DNA from: Siphonodentalium dalli
Taxonomy: Eukaryota > Mollusca > Scaphopoda > Gadilida > Siphonodentaliidae
Direction of reading: 5' to 3'
Length of the DNA stretch: 64,000 nt
NCBI GenBank assembly: GCA_032622095.1
Contig: CP136061.1
Span: 196,586,935 to 196,650,934, forward strand
The position numbers and the translations under genes are program-made. Each line of letters begins with the position of its first letter. Position 1 is the stretch's first letter. Below the pieces are notes generated by a model that worked only from the letters and a program-made list of their open reading frames with translations, made no database searches and was not told the origin of the DNA. Of this stretch, positions 1-11,133 are shown in pieces.

Positions 1-151
1 TCCCGATCCAGCCCGGACCCCCCATATGGACTATATGAGTGATTTTAAGGCAATATAAGTGCAGGGGTGTCATGGAAACTTACTCAGGGTCGCTATTTAC
101 CCTCAAAATGCCGGCATCGGCGAAAATGTTCGCCGTGAAATGAAGCTAATA
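1..151 (-). repeat. Fragment of the 527-bp satellite, inverted
   Basis: The sequence is the reverse complement of part of the satellite unit that fills 1939-5858, including the motif CCGGCATCGGCGAAAATG. It is cut at 151 by the transposon at 152-1938 and resumes at 1939 in the same orientation. It is therefore the left part of one inverted unit, and the array probably extends beyond the left window edge. Confidence 0.9.
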
Positions 152-1938
152 GAGACCTTTCGCAAAACTCACGTTTACGATTACGGATACGGATAGGGTA
201 CTACGTCACCAACCTTTGTGTACTTTCTAATCGTTCTCGTATTTTACTATCCGTAATAAACGGTTACGATTTCATGGTTTTTAATAAGCTCAAATAACAC
301 CTTAAATTTATTTTCTGGAATATATCACTTTACTCCGTTCGAGACTGTATATGTATATCATGTAAACCATCCAGTTGTATTGAGCTACGACCTCGATATG
401 CTGTTTAGATTGTCAATCACTGTACTCGTCGTCGTGAATCACGAGCTTCCCGCGAAATAAGATCGCTATTCACAACGGATAGCCATCGCTGGCTGCGACA
501 GAAAACTTTACAGTAAGAGGAGTGCACTATGAAACCAGTCGCCAAAAATACAGTTTATAGTGTGCGATGCATGAGGAGTTTAGAGTGATTATTATGTGCA
601 AGATAGTACACAATATATAGTGAAATTCAACAATTATTTAATTCAACAACTCACGGTCGTGTCCTAGCGTGCGCAGTTATAGAATGCATCAGGAGAGCCT
701 AAAGAATGGCATGACCCTATTAATGAAAAGTGAAAGATTTTGTGTTCTCTTCCCCTTTCCCGAATTGAATAGTTCATTCAATTAATAATATTCGGTTTTC
801 GGTAGAAGTTGGGTTTTATATATCTCTCTCGTAGAGTCTGCAATGCAGGGCATTTAAAATAACATGGAATTCATAACCGATTTTAAAATTACATGGAATT
901 CATAACCGAGTTCTAAGTTACATAAAGTACTCTGTCTCAGTAATCTGAACCTACCCTGGATCCCGATTCAACTGGTAAGTAGTAATTTCTGCTCCTGAAC
1001 CGTAACTAAAAGAATATTTGGCACACCCACCGACATCACCAGTGCTCAGCAGTCTCTGTCAGGTTTGTTCTTTGCATTTATTTTTAATTTAAAAAACACG
1101 CACAAATGCGGCATTTAAATTTAAGGTACTCAATCTGATTAGTTGTCCCCATATCATTAGATTCCAACAACAATATTGTTTTGAAATGCCGCTTCTGTTA
1201 TCAGAATCGAGTAATTGCTCAACATTAATGCTAACCACAGTCAACTATATTATAAAATTGCCCAAAACCTGTTATTTATCAACATTTTGTTCAACGAAAT
1301 TTTGCCGGTTTGTCAAATATCTGACAAAAAAAGCAACTTGATGCATATCGCTTCTATCGTGTCGACTTTGTTTCTATTTGGTAGTAACAAATCAGAAGTG
1401 ATGCACATCAGCCAGCTCACAACCTTATGTCGGATTTCCTAAACCCAAAGATGTGTAGCCGAAATCGCATTGAAATCAAATCGCGGACATGAAGGGACTT
1501 GACCGATGGCGTCGTGGTTGACGTGAGGTCCAAATTCAGGAACCCCTCTTCCTCATCAGCATAACGTCTATCTGGTCATCCATGCTAACAAAGAACTGTA
1601 TTTCCACCACATATGACCTGGCATTTATACCTGTATTGCCACAATATATCACGAGAATCCCGGGTCGTACGTTGTGACTGGTCGAATTATTGACAATATT
1701 AACAGGTCATGATTATCGCAATGTTGTAAATGAGACGATAAGTGAAGTATTAAGGGACTGTATACCAAAACAAACGCTTTGAGTTGTAAAAGTGGTACGA
1801 AATAATGATCGTACGTGTTCGTCAAAACTCTTACGCGTAATCGTTTTGCGTAAGGACTTTTTGGCCATACGGATAGACTTACGACTACGAATAGCTATCC
1901 GTATTCGTAATCGTAAAAGTGAGGATGCGAAAGGTCTC
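152..1938. mobile_element. TIR DNA transposon inside the satellite array
   Basis: The left end reads GAGACCTTTCGCA and continues into TTTACGATTACGGATACGG. The right end is the imperfect reverse complement, finishing TGCGAAAGGTCTC. TAATA stands on both sides (147-151 and 1939-1943), and other satellite units have a single TAAYA at this point, so this reads as a 5-bp target duplication (a 3-bp reading is possible). No transposase was recognised. The longest reading frame inside is 75 codons, so the element is non-autonomous or decayed. Superfamily is not assigned; PIF/Harbinger-like is one possibility. Confidence 0.75.
1147..1334 (+). repeat. Dispersed repeat shared with 48660-48905
   Basis: About 190 bp match 48660-48905, with runs such as TATCAGAATCGAGTAATTGC and CCTGTTATTTATCAACATTT in both. 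The second copy carries an expanded CAA tract where this one has only CAACAACAA. It is nested inside the transposon at 152-1938. No gene is seen in the rest of 152-1938. Confidence 0.75.
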
Positions 1939-4900
1939 TAATAGCCCGGACCGCCCCTGCTGCGTCCATGTGTGATTTTAGTATCCGTACCTGTGCGGGG
2001 GTGTCAATGAAATCCAAATACGCACGGAGAGTGGTCAAGGTCAAACGGAAGTGCCGCTTATTAACCCCTAAACTTCCCAGATTCAGCCAGAATAAAAAAA
2101 TTGCGCCCCCAATAAACAAATTCACAGCCCGGACCCCCTTAATGTCCTCGTACTTCTAATAACTCCTTACATATGTGTTGTAGAACTACCCTCGACTACA
2201 CTCACGAAGATACAAGGGCGAGTCTCCCACGAATGCCTGGCAATTAACCCCCAAAATGCCGCCTTCGCCGATTATGTTTACCGATAACAACCCGGACCGT
2301 CCCTGCTGCGTCCAGGTGGGATTTTAGTATCCATACCTGTGCGGGGGTGTTAATGAAACCAAAATACGCACGGAGTGATCAAGGTCAAACGGAAGTGCCG
2401 CTTATTAACCCCTAAACTTCCCAGATTCAATCAGAATTAAAAAATTGCGCCCCCAATAAACAAATTCACAGCCCGGACGCCCTTAATGTCCTTATACTTC
2501 TAATAACTCCTTACATATGTGTTGAGGAACTATCCTCGACTACACTCACGAAGATACAAGGGCGAGACGCCCACGAATGCCTGGCCAAACCCCCAAAATG
2601 CCGCCATCGCCGATTATGTTTACCGATATTTAATATCGCAACTTCTGTTTGACCTTGAGCACTCTCCGTGCGTATTTGGATTTCATTAACACCCTCGAAC
2701 AGATATGGATAGTAAAATCACCCCTAGACACAGCAGGGGCGGTCCGGGTTGTCAGCGTCGTTGTCGGTAAACATATTCGGCGATGGCGGCATTTTGGGGT
2801 TAATTGTAAGACTTTCATGGACGACTCGCCCGTGGTTATTCATGAGTGTAAGGAGTTATTAGAAGTACGAGGATATTAAGGGGGTCCGGGCTGTGAATTT
2901 GTTTATTGGGGGCGCAATTTTTTAATTTTTGCTGAATCTGGGAAGTTTAGGGGTTACTAAACGGCATTTCCGTTTGACCTTGACCACTCTCCGTGCGTAT
3001 TTGGAAATCATTAACACCCCCGCACAGGTATGGATACTAAAATCCCACCTGGACGCAGCAGGGGCGGTCCGGGCTGTTAGCTTCATTTCGCGGCGAACAT
3101 TTTCGCCGATGCCGGCATGTTGAGGGTTAATAGCGACCCTGAGTGGGTTTCCATGACACCCCTGCACTTATAATGGCCTTACAATCACTCATATAGTCCA
3201 TATGGTGGGGGGTCCGGGCTGGACTGGGATGGTCCGGGCTGGTCCGGGCTGTCAGCGTCGGTATCGGTAAACATAATCGGTGATGGCGGCATTTTGGGGG
3301 TTAATTGCCAGGCATTCGTGGGCGACTCGCCCTTGTATCTTCGTGAGTGTAGTCGAGGGTAGTTCCGCAACACATATGTAAGGAGTTATTAGAAGTACGA
3401 GGATATTAAGGGGGTCCGGGCTGTGAATTTGTTTATTGTGGGCGCAATTTTTAAATTCTGGCTGAATCTGCGAAGTTTAGGGGTTAATAAGCGGCACTTC
3501 CGTTTGACCTTGACCACTCTCCGTGCGTATTTGGGGTTCATTAACACCCCCGCACAGGTATGGATACTAAAATCCCACCTGGACGCAGCAGGGACGGTCC
3601 GGGCTGTTAGCTTCATTTCGCGGCGAACATTTTCGCCGATGCCGGCATTTTGAAGGTTAACAGCGACCCTGAGTGGGTTTCCATGACACCCCTGCACTTA
3701 TATTGCCCTTAAAATCACTCATATAGTCCATATGGAGGGTCCGGGCTGGGCCGGGATGGTCCGGGCTGGTACGGGCTGTCAGTGTCGTTATCGGTAAACA
3801 TAATCGGCGATGGCGGCATTTTGGGGCTTAATTGCCAGGCATTCGTGGGCGTCTCGCCCTTGTATCTTCGTGAGTGTAGTCGAGGGTAGTTCCACAACAC
3901 ATATGTAAGGAGTTATTAGAAGAACGAGGACATTAAGGGGTCCGGGCTGTGAATTTGTTTATTGGGGGCCCAATTTTTTAATTCTGGCTGAATCTGGGAA
4001 GTTTAGGGGTTAATAAGCGGCACTTCCGCTTGACCTTGACCACTCTCCGTGCGTATTTGGGTTTCATTAACACCCTCGCACATGTATGGATAATAAAATC
4101 ACACCTGGACGCAGCAGGGGCGGTCCGGGCTGTTAGCTTCATTTCACGGCGAACATTTTCGCCGATGCCGGCATTTTGAGGGTTAATAGCGACCCTGAGT
4201 GGGTTTCCATGACACCCCTGCACTTATATTGGCCTTACAATCACTCATATAGTCCATATGGGGGGTCCGGGCTGGACTGGGATGGTCCGGGCTGGTCCGG
4301 GCTGTCAGCGACGTTATCGGTAAACATAATCGGTGATGGCGGCATTTTGGGGGTTAATTGCCAGGCATTCGTGGGCGACTCGCCCTTGTATCTTCGTGAG
4401 TGTAGTCGAGGGTAGTTCCACAGCACAAATGTAAGGAGTTATTAGAAGTACGAGGACATTAAGGGGGTCCGGGCTGTGAATTTGTTTATTAGGGGCGCAA
4501 TTTTTTAATTCTGGCTGAATCTGCGAAGTTTAGGGGTTAATAAGCGGCACTTCCGTTTGACCTTGACCACTCTCCGTGCGAATTTGGGTTTCATTAACAC
4601 CCCCGCACAGGTATGGATACTAAAATCCCACCTGGACGCAGCAGGGACGGTCCGGGCTGTTAGCTTCATTTCGCGGCGAACATTTTCGCCGATGCCGGCA
4701 TTTTGAGGGTTAATAGCGACCCTGAGTGGGTTTCCATGACACCCCTGCACTTATATTGCCCTTAAAATCACTCATATAGTCCATATGGGGGGTCCGGGCT
4801 GGACCGGGATGGTCCGGGCTGGTCTTGGCTGTCAGCGTCGTTATCGGTAAACATAATCGGCGATGGTGGCATTTTGGGGGTTAATTGCCAGGCATTAGTG

Positions 4901-5858
4901 GGCGTCTCGCCCTTGATTCTTCGTGAGTGTAGTCGAGGGTAGTTCCACAACACATATGTAAGGAGTTATTAGAAGTACGATGACATTAAGGGGGTCCGGG
5001 CTGAGAATTTGTTTATTGGGGGCGCAATTTTTTAATTCTGGCTGAATCTGGGAAGTTTAGGGGTTAATAAGCGGCACTTCCGTTTGACCTTGACCACTCT
5101 CCGTGCGTATTTGGGTTTCATTAACACACTCGCACATGTATGGATACTAAACTCACACCTGGACGCAGCAGGGGCGGTCCGGGCTGTTAGCTTCATTTCA
5201 CGGCGAACATTTTCGCCGATGCCGGCATTTTGAGGGTTAATAGCGACCCTGAATGGGTTTCCATGACAACCCTGCAGTTATATTGGCCTTACAATCACTC
5301 ATATAGTCCATATGGGGGGTCCGGGCTGGACTGGGATGGTCCGGGCTGGTCCGGGCTGTCAGCGTCGTTATCGGTAAACATAATCGGTGATGGCGGCATT
5401 TTGGGGGTTAATTGCCAGGCATTCGTGGTCGATTCGCACTTGTATCTTCGTGAGTGTAGTCGAGGGTAGTTCCACAACACATATGTAAGGAGTTATTAGA
5501 AGTACGAGGAAATTAAGGGGGTCCGGGCTGTGAATTTGTTTATTGGGGGCGCAATATTTTAATTCTGGCTGAATCTGGGAAGTTTAGGGGTTAATAAGCG
5601 GCACTTCCGTTTGACCTTGACCACTCTCCGTGCGTATTTGGGTTTCATTAACACCCCCGCACAGGTATGGATAGTAAAATCCCACCTGGACGCAGCAGGG
5701 ACGGTCCGGGCTGTTAGCTTCATTTCGCGGCGAACATTTTCGCCGATGCCGGCATTTTGAGGGTTAATAGCGACCCTGAGTGGGTTTCGATGACACCCCT
5801 GCACTTATATTGGCCTTACAATCACTCATATAGTCCATATGGGGGGTCCGGGCTGGGG
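1939..5858. repeat. Satellite array, 527-bp higher-order unit
   Basis: Near-identical units recur every 526-530 bp; the segment starting GTCCGGGCTGTGAATTTG recurs near 2882, 3412, 3939, 4466, 4993 and 5520. Within a unit, the start GGTCCGGGCTGT followed by a TTTNGGGGTTAAT block occurs three times at about 165-185 bp spacing (near 4651, 4826 and 4993). The unit is therefore a trimer of diverged monomers of about 175 bp. Units at 1939-2630 run opposite to those at 2640-5858, with the switch near 2630-2645. The many 60-100 codon open frames here repeat with the unit and are not genes. Confidence 0.93.
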
Positions 5859-5898
5859 GTTAGGCACACCGGGCGGTGTTTAGTCACACCGCACTATA
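5859..5898. other. Junction between satellite array and duplicated block
   Basis: The sequence CACACCGGGCGGTGTTTAGT and its neighbours belong neither to the satellite nor to the block shared with 50931-64000. This marks the left breakpoint of the large duplication, only about 330 bp before the signal-peptide ATG. Confidence 0.6.
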
Positions 5899-6226
5899 CT
5901 ATATGACGTGCGCTTATCTGAGAACAAAAAAATGTGTCAACAAAACCGCGGCATTGGCGAAAAATTGTATATATCCCATTCATGCTGGCTGGGCCATATC
6001 TATTCACCCACATATGACGTGAATTAGAATTAAAATAGCCTGATAAAATGTCTGCATATAATTATGTCATTGACTCGTGTATACGCGACGAAGACGTCAT
6101 GTGATTGTGAGGTTTATGTCTGTGTTATCAACGTGAGTTAACGGCTATAAGGAAAGAGCATGGACCATATTAACCTATTCGATATCTTTACCGCAGTGTG
6201 ATAACAGTGTCTGCCCAAAGCAAGCG

Positions 6227-6287
6227 ATGGATAAAGGGTGGTTGTTGTATTCCTTGTTATTTGTCTTGACGTTCAGCGTTTTATATG
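6227..6287 (+). CDS. Exon 1 (signal peptide), TSP1 gene copy 1, donor lost
   Basis: ATG followed by 19 codons reading MDKGWLLYSLLFVLTF and SVLY: a short charged start, a hydrophobic core and no stop, as expected for a secretory signal peptide. One base of the next codon (phase 1) precedes the intron, matching the phase-1 acceptors of all later exons. In copy 2 (51259-51319) the exon is followed by GTGAGT, a strong donor. Here the same position reads ATGAGT, so the obligatory GT is gone. Reading through gives a few residues and then a stop. A weak GT that keeps phase 1 lies at 6303. Copy 1 may be silenced, may use that site or another first exon, or the base may be a sequencing error. The upstream leader and promoter are not defined. 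Confidence 0.7.
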
Positions 6288-6398
6288 ATGAGTTACGTCA
6301 TGGTTGATGGATAGATCTCATATTAATCAAGCTAGATTTCTGGCTTGCACTGTGATGAGGTACATGAAGTCATTGATACCCACATTGAACTAACATAA

Positions 6399-6626
6399 CC
6401 CTTTCGCGACAGGAGCTTCGCTGGTGCAGCATTAATGGCCATATGTCAGTGCATTCGCTTATGTATGCGAGTCTCCAATGGGGAGCCTCGCATATATAAG
6501 AACATGCACTGGCTTACAATGTTAAGGTAAACATTGATAGGCCAACGCATTCTCTTATATATGCAAGGCTCTCTATGCATTGGCACATGGGTTTCGCAAA
6601 CTTCCAGGAAGGTCCATCATGGAGGG
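6399..6626. mobile_element. piggyBac-type MITE in intron 1 (copy 1)
   Basis: The element runs from CCCTTTCGCGAC to GGAGGG, followed by TTAA. The left TTAA is mutated to ATAA here but intact in copy 2 (51427-51430). It contains hairpin-prone motifs of the kind CATTCTCTTATATATGC, shared with the MITE at 42761-43213. It is present in both copies, so it predates the duplication. Confidence 0.6.
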
Positions 6627-7189
6627 TTAAGATACATCTATTACCACACCCCTTCAAACTTATTCCTGGACTATATTTTCATCAGGTATCTTCCAATTAA
6701 AATTTAACCCCTATAGATGACGACCATCTGTAATGTGTGTGATGTCGTGGATTTGAACAAGTTGTGATCCTCAGAAGGACAGAGTCTACTGTGATAACGT
6801 CCGGTGAGGGGTGACATTTAGAAACGAGCATCGAAAATACACACATGAAGTCACCGACCATTTATCCAATCAAGCAACAAACTTTCAGCAATCCATTTGA
6901 ACCTTTTTGTTGTTGTGAATATGTATGCTGTGGCCTAGTGTTCTTTCTGCGAATCAAACAGACCGCGCGAACAAGCGGTCAGCCCCGAAATACGGTAAAT
7001 TGCACGGAATGTATATATACTAAGCGATAAAAGTTTACCAGTGGTACACATGCATTTGATTACATATAAGTATCAACGAGTCAGCGATTATTGTTTACAA
7101 ACAAATGTGATAGTGTCACTTTTGTGAGCACAGAGCTATACATGGACATAATATACATATAGGATTCATTGGAATACCGATACACGCTA

Positions 7190-8420
7190 TCTATATCTAT
7201 ATTTGCGAATGTCTGTCTGTCTATATATAGAAATTCACAGGGGACCATCTAGATGGCACCAAAGGGGTATACTAGGGGTAAATTTTTACGAGAAAGATAA
7301 TGGTGCTGGTTAGAATGTTTTAAAGTGACGCCGTTGTTGTCAGGGGCAGAACAAGGGGAGGGGCAGAACTATTTTTTGTTCGCCGATTGCCACGAAACTT
7401 ATATATAATAATCCCCATGATATAAGGAATCTAATAGTATGGTTTATATATGTCAAAAGTGGCGCCGTTCGAGTCAGGGATGCACGGAAGGGGAGAGGGG
7501 CACCAAAATTGATAAAAACTAATTTTAGCGCCGATTTCCACCAAATTGATATATATTCTTTTCCATGATACAAGGAATCTTATGTAATTTAAAGACGCCA
7601 AATTGCTGTAGTTTGGATGAAAAATTGTGGGGGGGGGGCACTAAATTTGATAAGAATGGATTCAGTCGCCGATTGCCACCACACTTATACAATATCATCT
7701 CCATGGTATGAGGAATCTAATGGTGTGGCTTAAATCTGTCAAAAGTTAGGGGTGCACTGAAAGGCACAGGGCACCAAATTTGATACGCAATATTTTTAGC
7801 GCCAATTTCCATCAAAGTGATACACCTTCTTATCCATGACATGAGGAGTTTAATCGTGTGATTTACAGACGCCATATTGGTGCTGTTTGGGTGTGAGATG
7901 GGGGTCGGGTGGACACTAAATTTGATCAAAATTTGTTTAGTCGCCGATTAGCTTATAAATAAATAATGATATCATGCAGGAGTCTAATTGTGTAGTTTAA
8001 GGATCTCACAAGTGAGGCCAATCGAGTCAGGGATGAATAGAAGGTGAGAGGGAGACAAAACAGATAAACAGTATATTTAGCGCCGATTTCCACCAGATTG
8101 ATACATATTCTTCTCCGTGAAACGAGGAATCTAATCGTGTGGTTTAGATACGCCAAATTGGTGGCGTATTGGCGAGAGATATGTGGGCCCTAAATTTGAT
8201 GTATACTCCCCAATTTTCACCAGTTGTATATATATATGCATTTCCATAATGAGTCTAAGTGTGTGGTTTAATGATGACAAAAGTGGCACCGCTTCAGTCT
8301 GAAATAGGACAGGAGGGTCACCAAAACTGATAAAAAAAATATGGTTAGTGCCAATTACCATCAAATTCATACACCTTCTTCTCAAATGATACGAGCAATC
8401 AACTCGTGCGTGTTAAAACG
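7190..8420 (+). repeat. Degenerate tandem repeats of about 145 bp (copy 1)
   Basis: About seven diverged units share GCGCCGATTTCCACC, then an ATATATATTCTT stretch, CATGATA-AGGAATCTAAT, GTGTGGTTTA and GTCAAAAGTGGC. Spacing is about 140-150 bp. The left end, TCTATATCTATATTTGCG followed by CTGTC repeats, resembles the Helitron 5' ends at 36694 and 61599, so this may be the body of an old Helitron. No 3' hairpin was found. Short open frames here are repeat by-products. Confidence 0.7.
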
Positions 8421-8635
8421 TATAATGAGCTAACAATCCTGATACATAGAAGAAATCATTAAACGTATATTTATCATTTTATTTAAGAAATACACATATT
8501 CTTGCAAACTGGGAGACCTCGAACAATCAGAGGATTGCAATAAACAACTCATGTAGCTGATATACGTACATAGCAACATTTCTTTTAAACTAAGAATATT
8601 TCGCCAATATATAGCGCCACGAACAGAGGAGCACC

Positions 8636-10456
8636 AGGGGCCTATACTATAGAATACAATTTTTGTAATATCAGCGTTAATTTGTGATTTACTATTTTTG
8701 TAATACATATTTTGTGTTATATAGTATTCGACTGTATTTCTATCAGTGTATTTCTTTCATTGTAGATTGAAACTCAACATATGGGGAAAACTCTTTATAT
8801 GCAAAATACATTGACATGTAATGACTTATATGATCTTTTTGGCGAACCATCTATATACCGGGATTCACTTGACCGGAAAATCTTTGCATTTGGTGGCGAA
8901 AAAGGGGGCCTGAAAGTTTCATCTGTTCGTATTTTCATAGTACTCGAACGCTACAGCTTTGTAATATGTAAAAATTCGCAATACGGAATGATAAAGTACT
9001 GGCTAAGCGGGTTCTATAGTACAGCAATAATACCATTTTTGTGAAAATTCATTATTAGATTACAAATGCACAGGCTACATTATTGATTTTTCACGACGAT
9101 TATCCCTGCGGAAAATGATGAGTGCGATTAGCTGGGTACATGTTCTTTGTAATGCGGTCACGGAATCTCAATTGTTAACCCATTGAGATGGTTTACGCTC
9201 AATGGATTTGAAAGGAGATAGCCATGTCAGCGGCCTAGATTTTAATTATGAATGGAATTAAAGAGTTATAGTTGTCGGGCTTGGGCTCAAAACGTATATA
9301 TATAAACGAGCTTTGTGCGAAGGTACACGGATACGCGGTGAATCGGGGGTGGTGGCATTTCGTGTTGAAACAGTTACTGTTAATTTCAGGCTAAGTTGCG
9401 TTAAGAATCAGTGGACCCCAAATGTTTACCATGACATTATGTAACATATTTGAACCGCATGGCATTTGTGTGCTCAAGAAGTTTGCGTTCACCTTGTGGT
9501 CTAAACAATTTAATTTGGCCAATAGTGCCGCACAGAATGTTCCATGAGTGAATTTTTAGAAACAATCGGGGTCCCCCGCTCCTTAACTTACCAATGTAGT
9601 AGTGCGTGTTGGTTATAACCAAATGTCATATGTTTACCTAACTTCAGCCGCTTAGTTGGGTATACATGGAAGGTACTGAGAATTAGGTATAGTTTAATTA
9701 GATGGTGCTATATATATGTTTTAAAATCGAGGTTGGATTTCCCCGGAGACCCTGGACGAGGGAGTGTTGGTCCACATTGGAACTTCCAAATGAACACCCA
9801 TCCTTTACACAGGTAGAAAATAACAAGTCCGAGAACAGCCATCGCAGCCCATCATGGGTTGAATTTTTCCAGCTGCATGTTACCTCAAACTTTTCAACTA
9901 TTAAGGTCTAGATGTCCCCACTAATATTTCAGCCAGACAAAGCTAGCTAGACAAATTAGATTCCATCCTTGGTAATATTGCTATATAAAGTTGATGTGGC
10001 CATTTGAACGGCAACCGATGTGTGTGTTTGCCGACCTTTTTCGACAAACCGTTAATAAACATGTAACATAAAACATCTGAAAATGGTAAGTATTCCACAC
10101 GATACTGAAAAAATAACTTTTCATCGTGCGCAATTGTGGTCAAAATAACCCAAGTATCGGAAACTAGTCACACATAATGTACCTTTATTCATCAACTAAA
10201 TCACTCACCAACTGACACAAATATGCATTGCCATATCATTCGCATATATCATTAGAGTAATTTCCCTTGACAAAATCACAAATGTTTGGATGTGCGTTCA
10301 ACGAACGGTGGTCGATAGTACTCGATTTGCCGTCTTTTTATGATTTACAAGAAATCGCATTCGCTGGTAGATTACAGTGGTCCATAGTACTCGACACCTT
10401 CTGTACGGCTCAAATAAGCCTGCTATTACAAAATTGTATTCTATAGTATAGGCCCC
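8636..10456. mobile_element. TIR element private to copy 1
   Basis: The left end AGGGGCCTATACTATAGAAT and onward is matched by an inverted right end finishing TATAGGCCCC, about 30 bp of arm. Copy 2 has the uninterrupted sequence GAGCACCTGGAC at 54230, so the edges are clear. No direct target duplication is visible. The terminal CAGGGGC recalls hAT elements, but the lack of an 8-bp duplication does not fit. The longest open frame inside (8781-9044, 87 codons) is not recognised, so the element is likely non-autonomous. Internal motifs such as ATAGTACTCGA recur near 8938, 10314 and 10386. Confidence 0.75.
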
Positions 10457-10921
10457 TGGACATTTTTTTTTAAACAACTGTATCTTCATGGAGATATGAT
10501 AGCCAGGTGCCCTCAAAATCTTAGTCTAACCCACTAGATTGATTTTTTTGATACATCTCTATATATGTAAAACCTAATTGTCGTCTTTTATTTTTGCGAA
10601 CTAATATGTTTATGATGTTCATGTTTCATGTCATAACGTCTCACGTATACGCAGATGTAAATGAATAAATACTTCTTTATTGGTGGAACGGATTAATCGC
10701 GATAAACAAAATGACAATCTACAATGTGAGCCACTACTTGTATTCCATGTTTAAGAATCCTGTTTTGTGATGCTATTTGGATATACAATTCATAAGAATA
10801 CGTGTAACACTTTGATAAAGAGTATCCTCTATTCCCACCAAATATCCACACAATGAAGAGGGTTTCACATCACTTTAACATGGGCAACGACGGGTAACCC
10901 TGCTAGTAGCTAATATGAACA

Positions 10922-11110
10922 TGATAGGATAGGATAGAATATTTTATTTCCAATACACATATATATTACATAATAATGATGAAAATTATGGATAATTCTG
11001 TCGTATATTGTGGGGCATGGCATAGTCTGGCAAGACTGTCTACCTGCCATGCCCAGTATGGTGTATATAGAAATTAATAACAATAGTAAGATGGCCACGC
11101 GTGAGCCGTG
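10922..11110 (-). mobile_element. Retroelement 3' tail, antisense
   Basis: On the minus strand the stretch ends in AAATAAAATATTCTATCC followed by repeats of TATCC. Such short tandem tails are typical of CR1-like LINE or SINE 3' ends. The same element sits in copy 2 near 54690-54890. No reverse transcriptase is seen, so it is a truncated fragment. Confidence 0.5.
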
Positions 11111-11133
11111 CACAGATTGTGTATATGTAATTT

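Noticed and set aside
1960-5804. Many 60-100 codon frames on both strands
   Set aside because: They repeat with the 527-bp satellite unit and have no start, splice or domain support.
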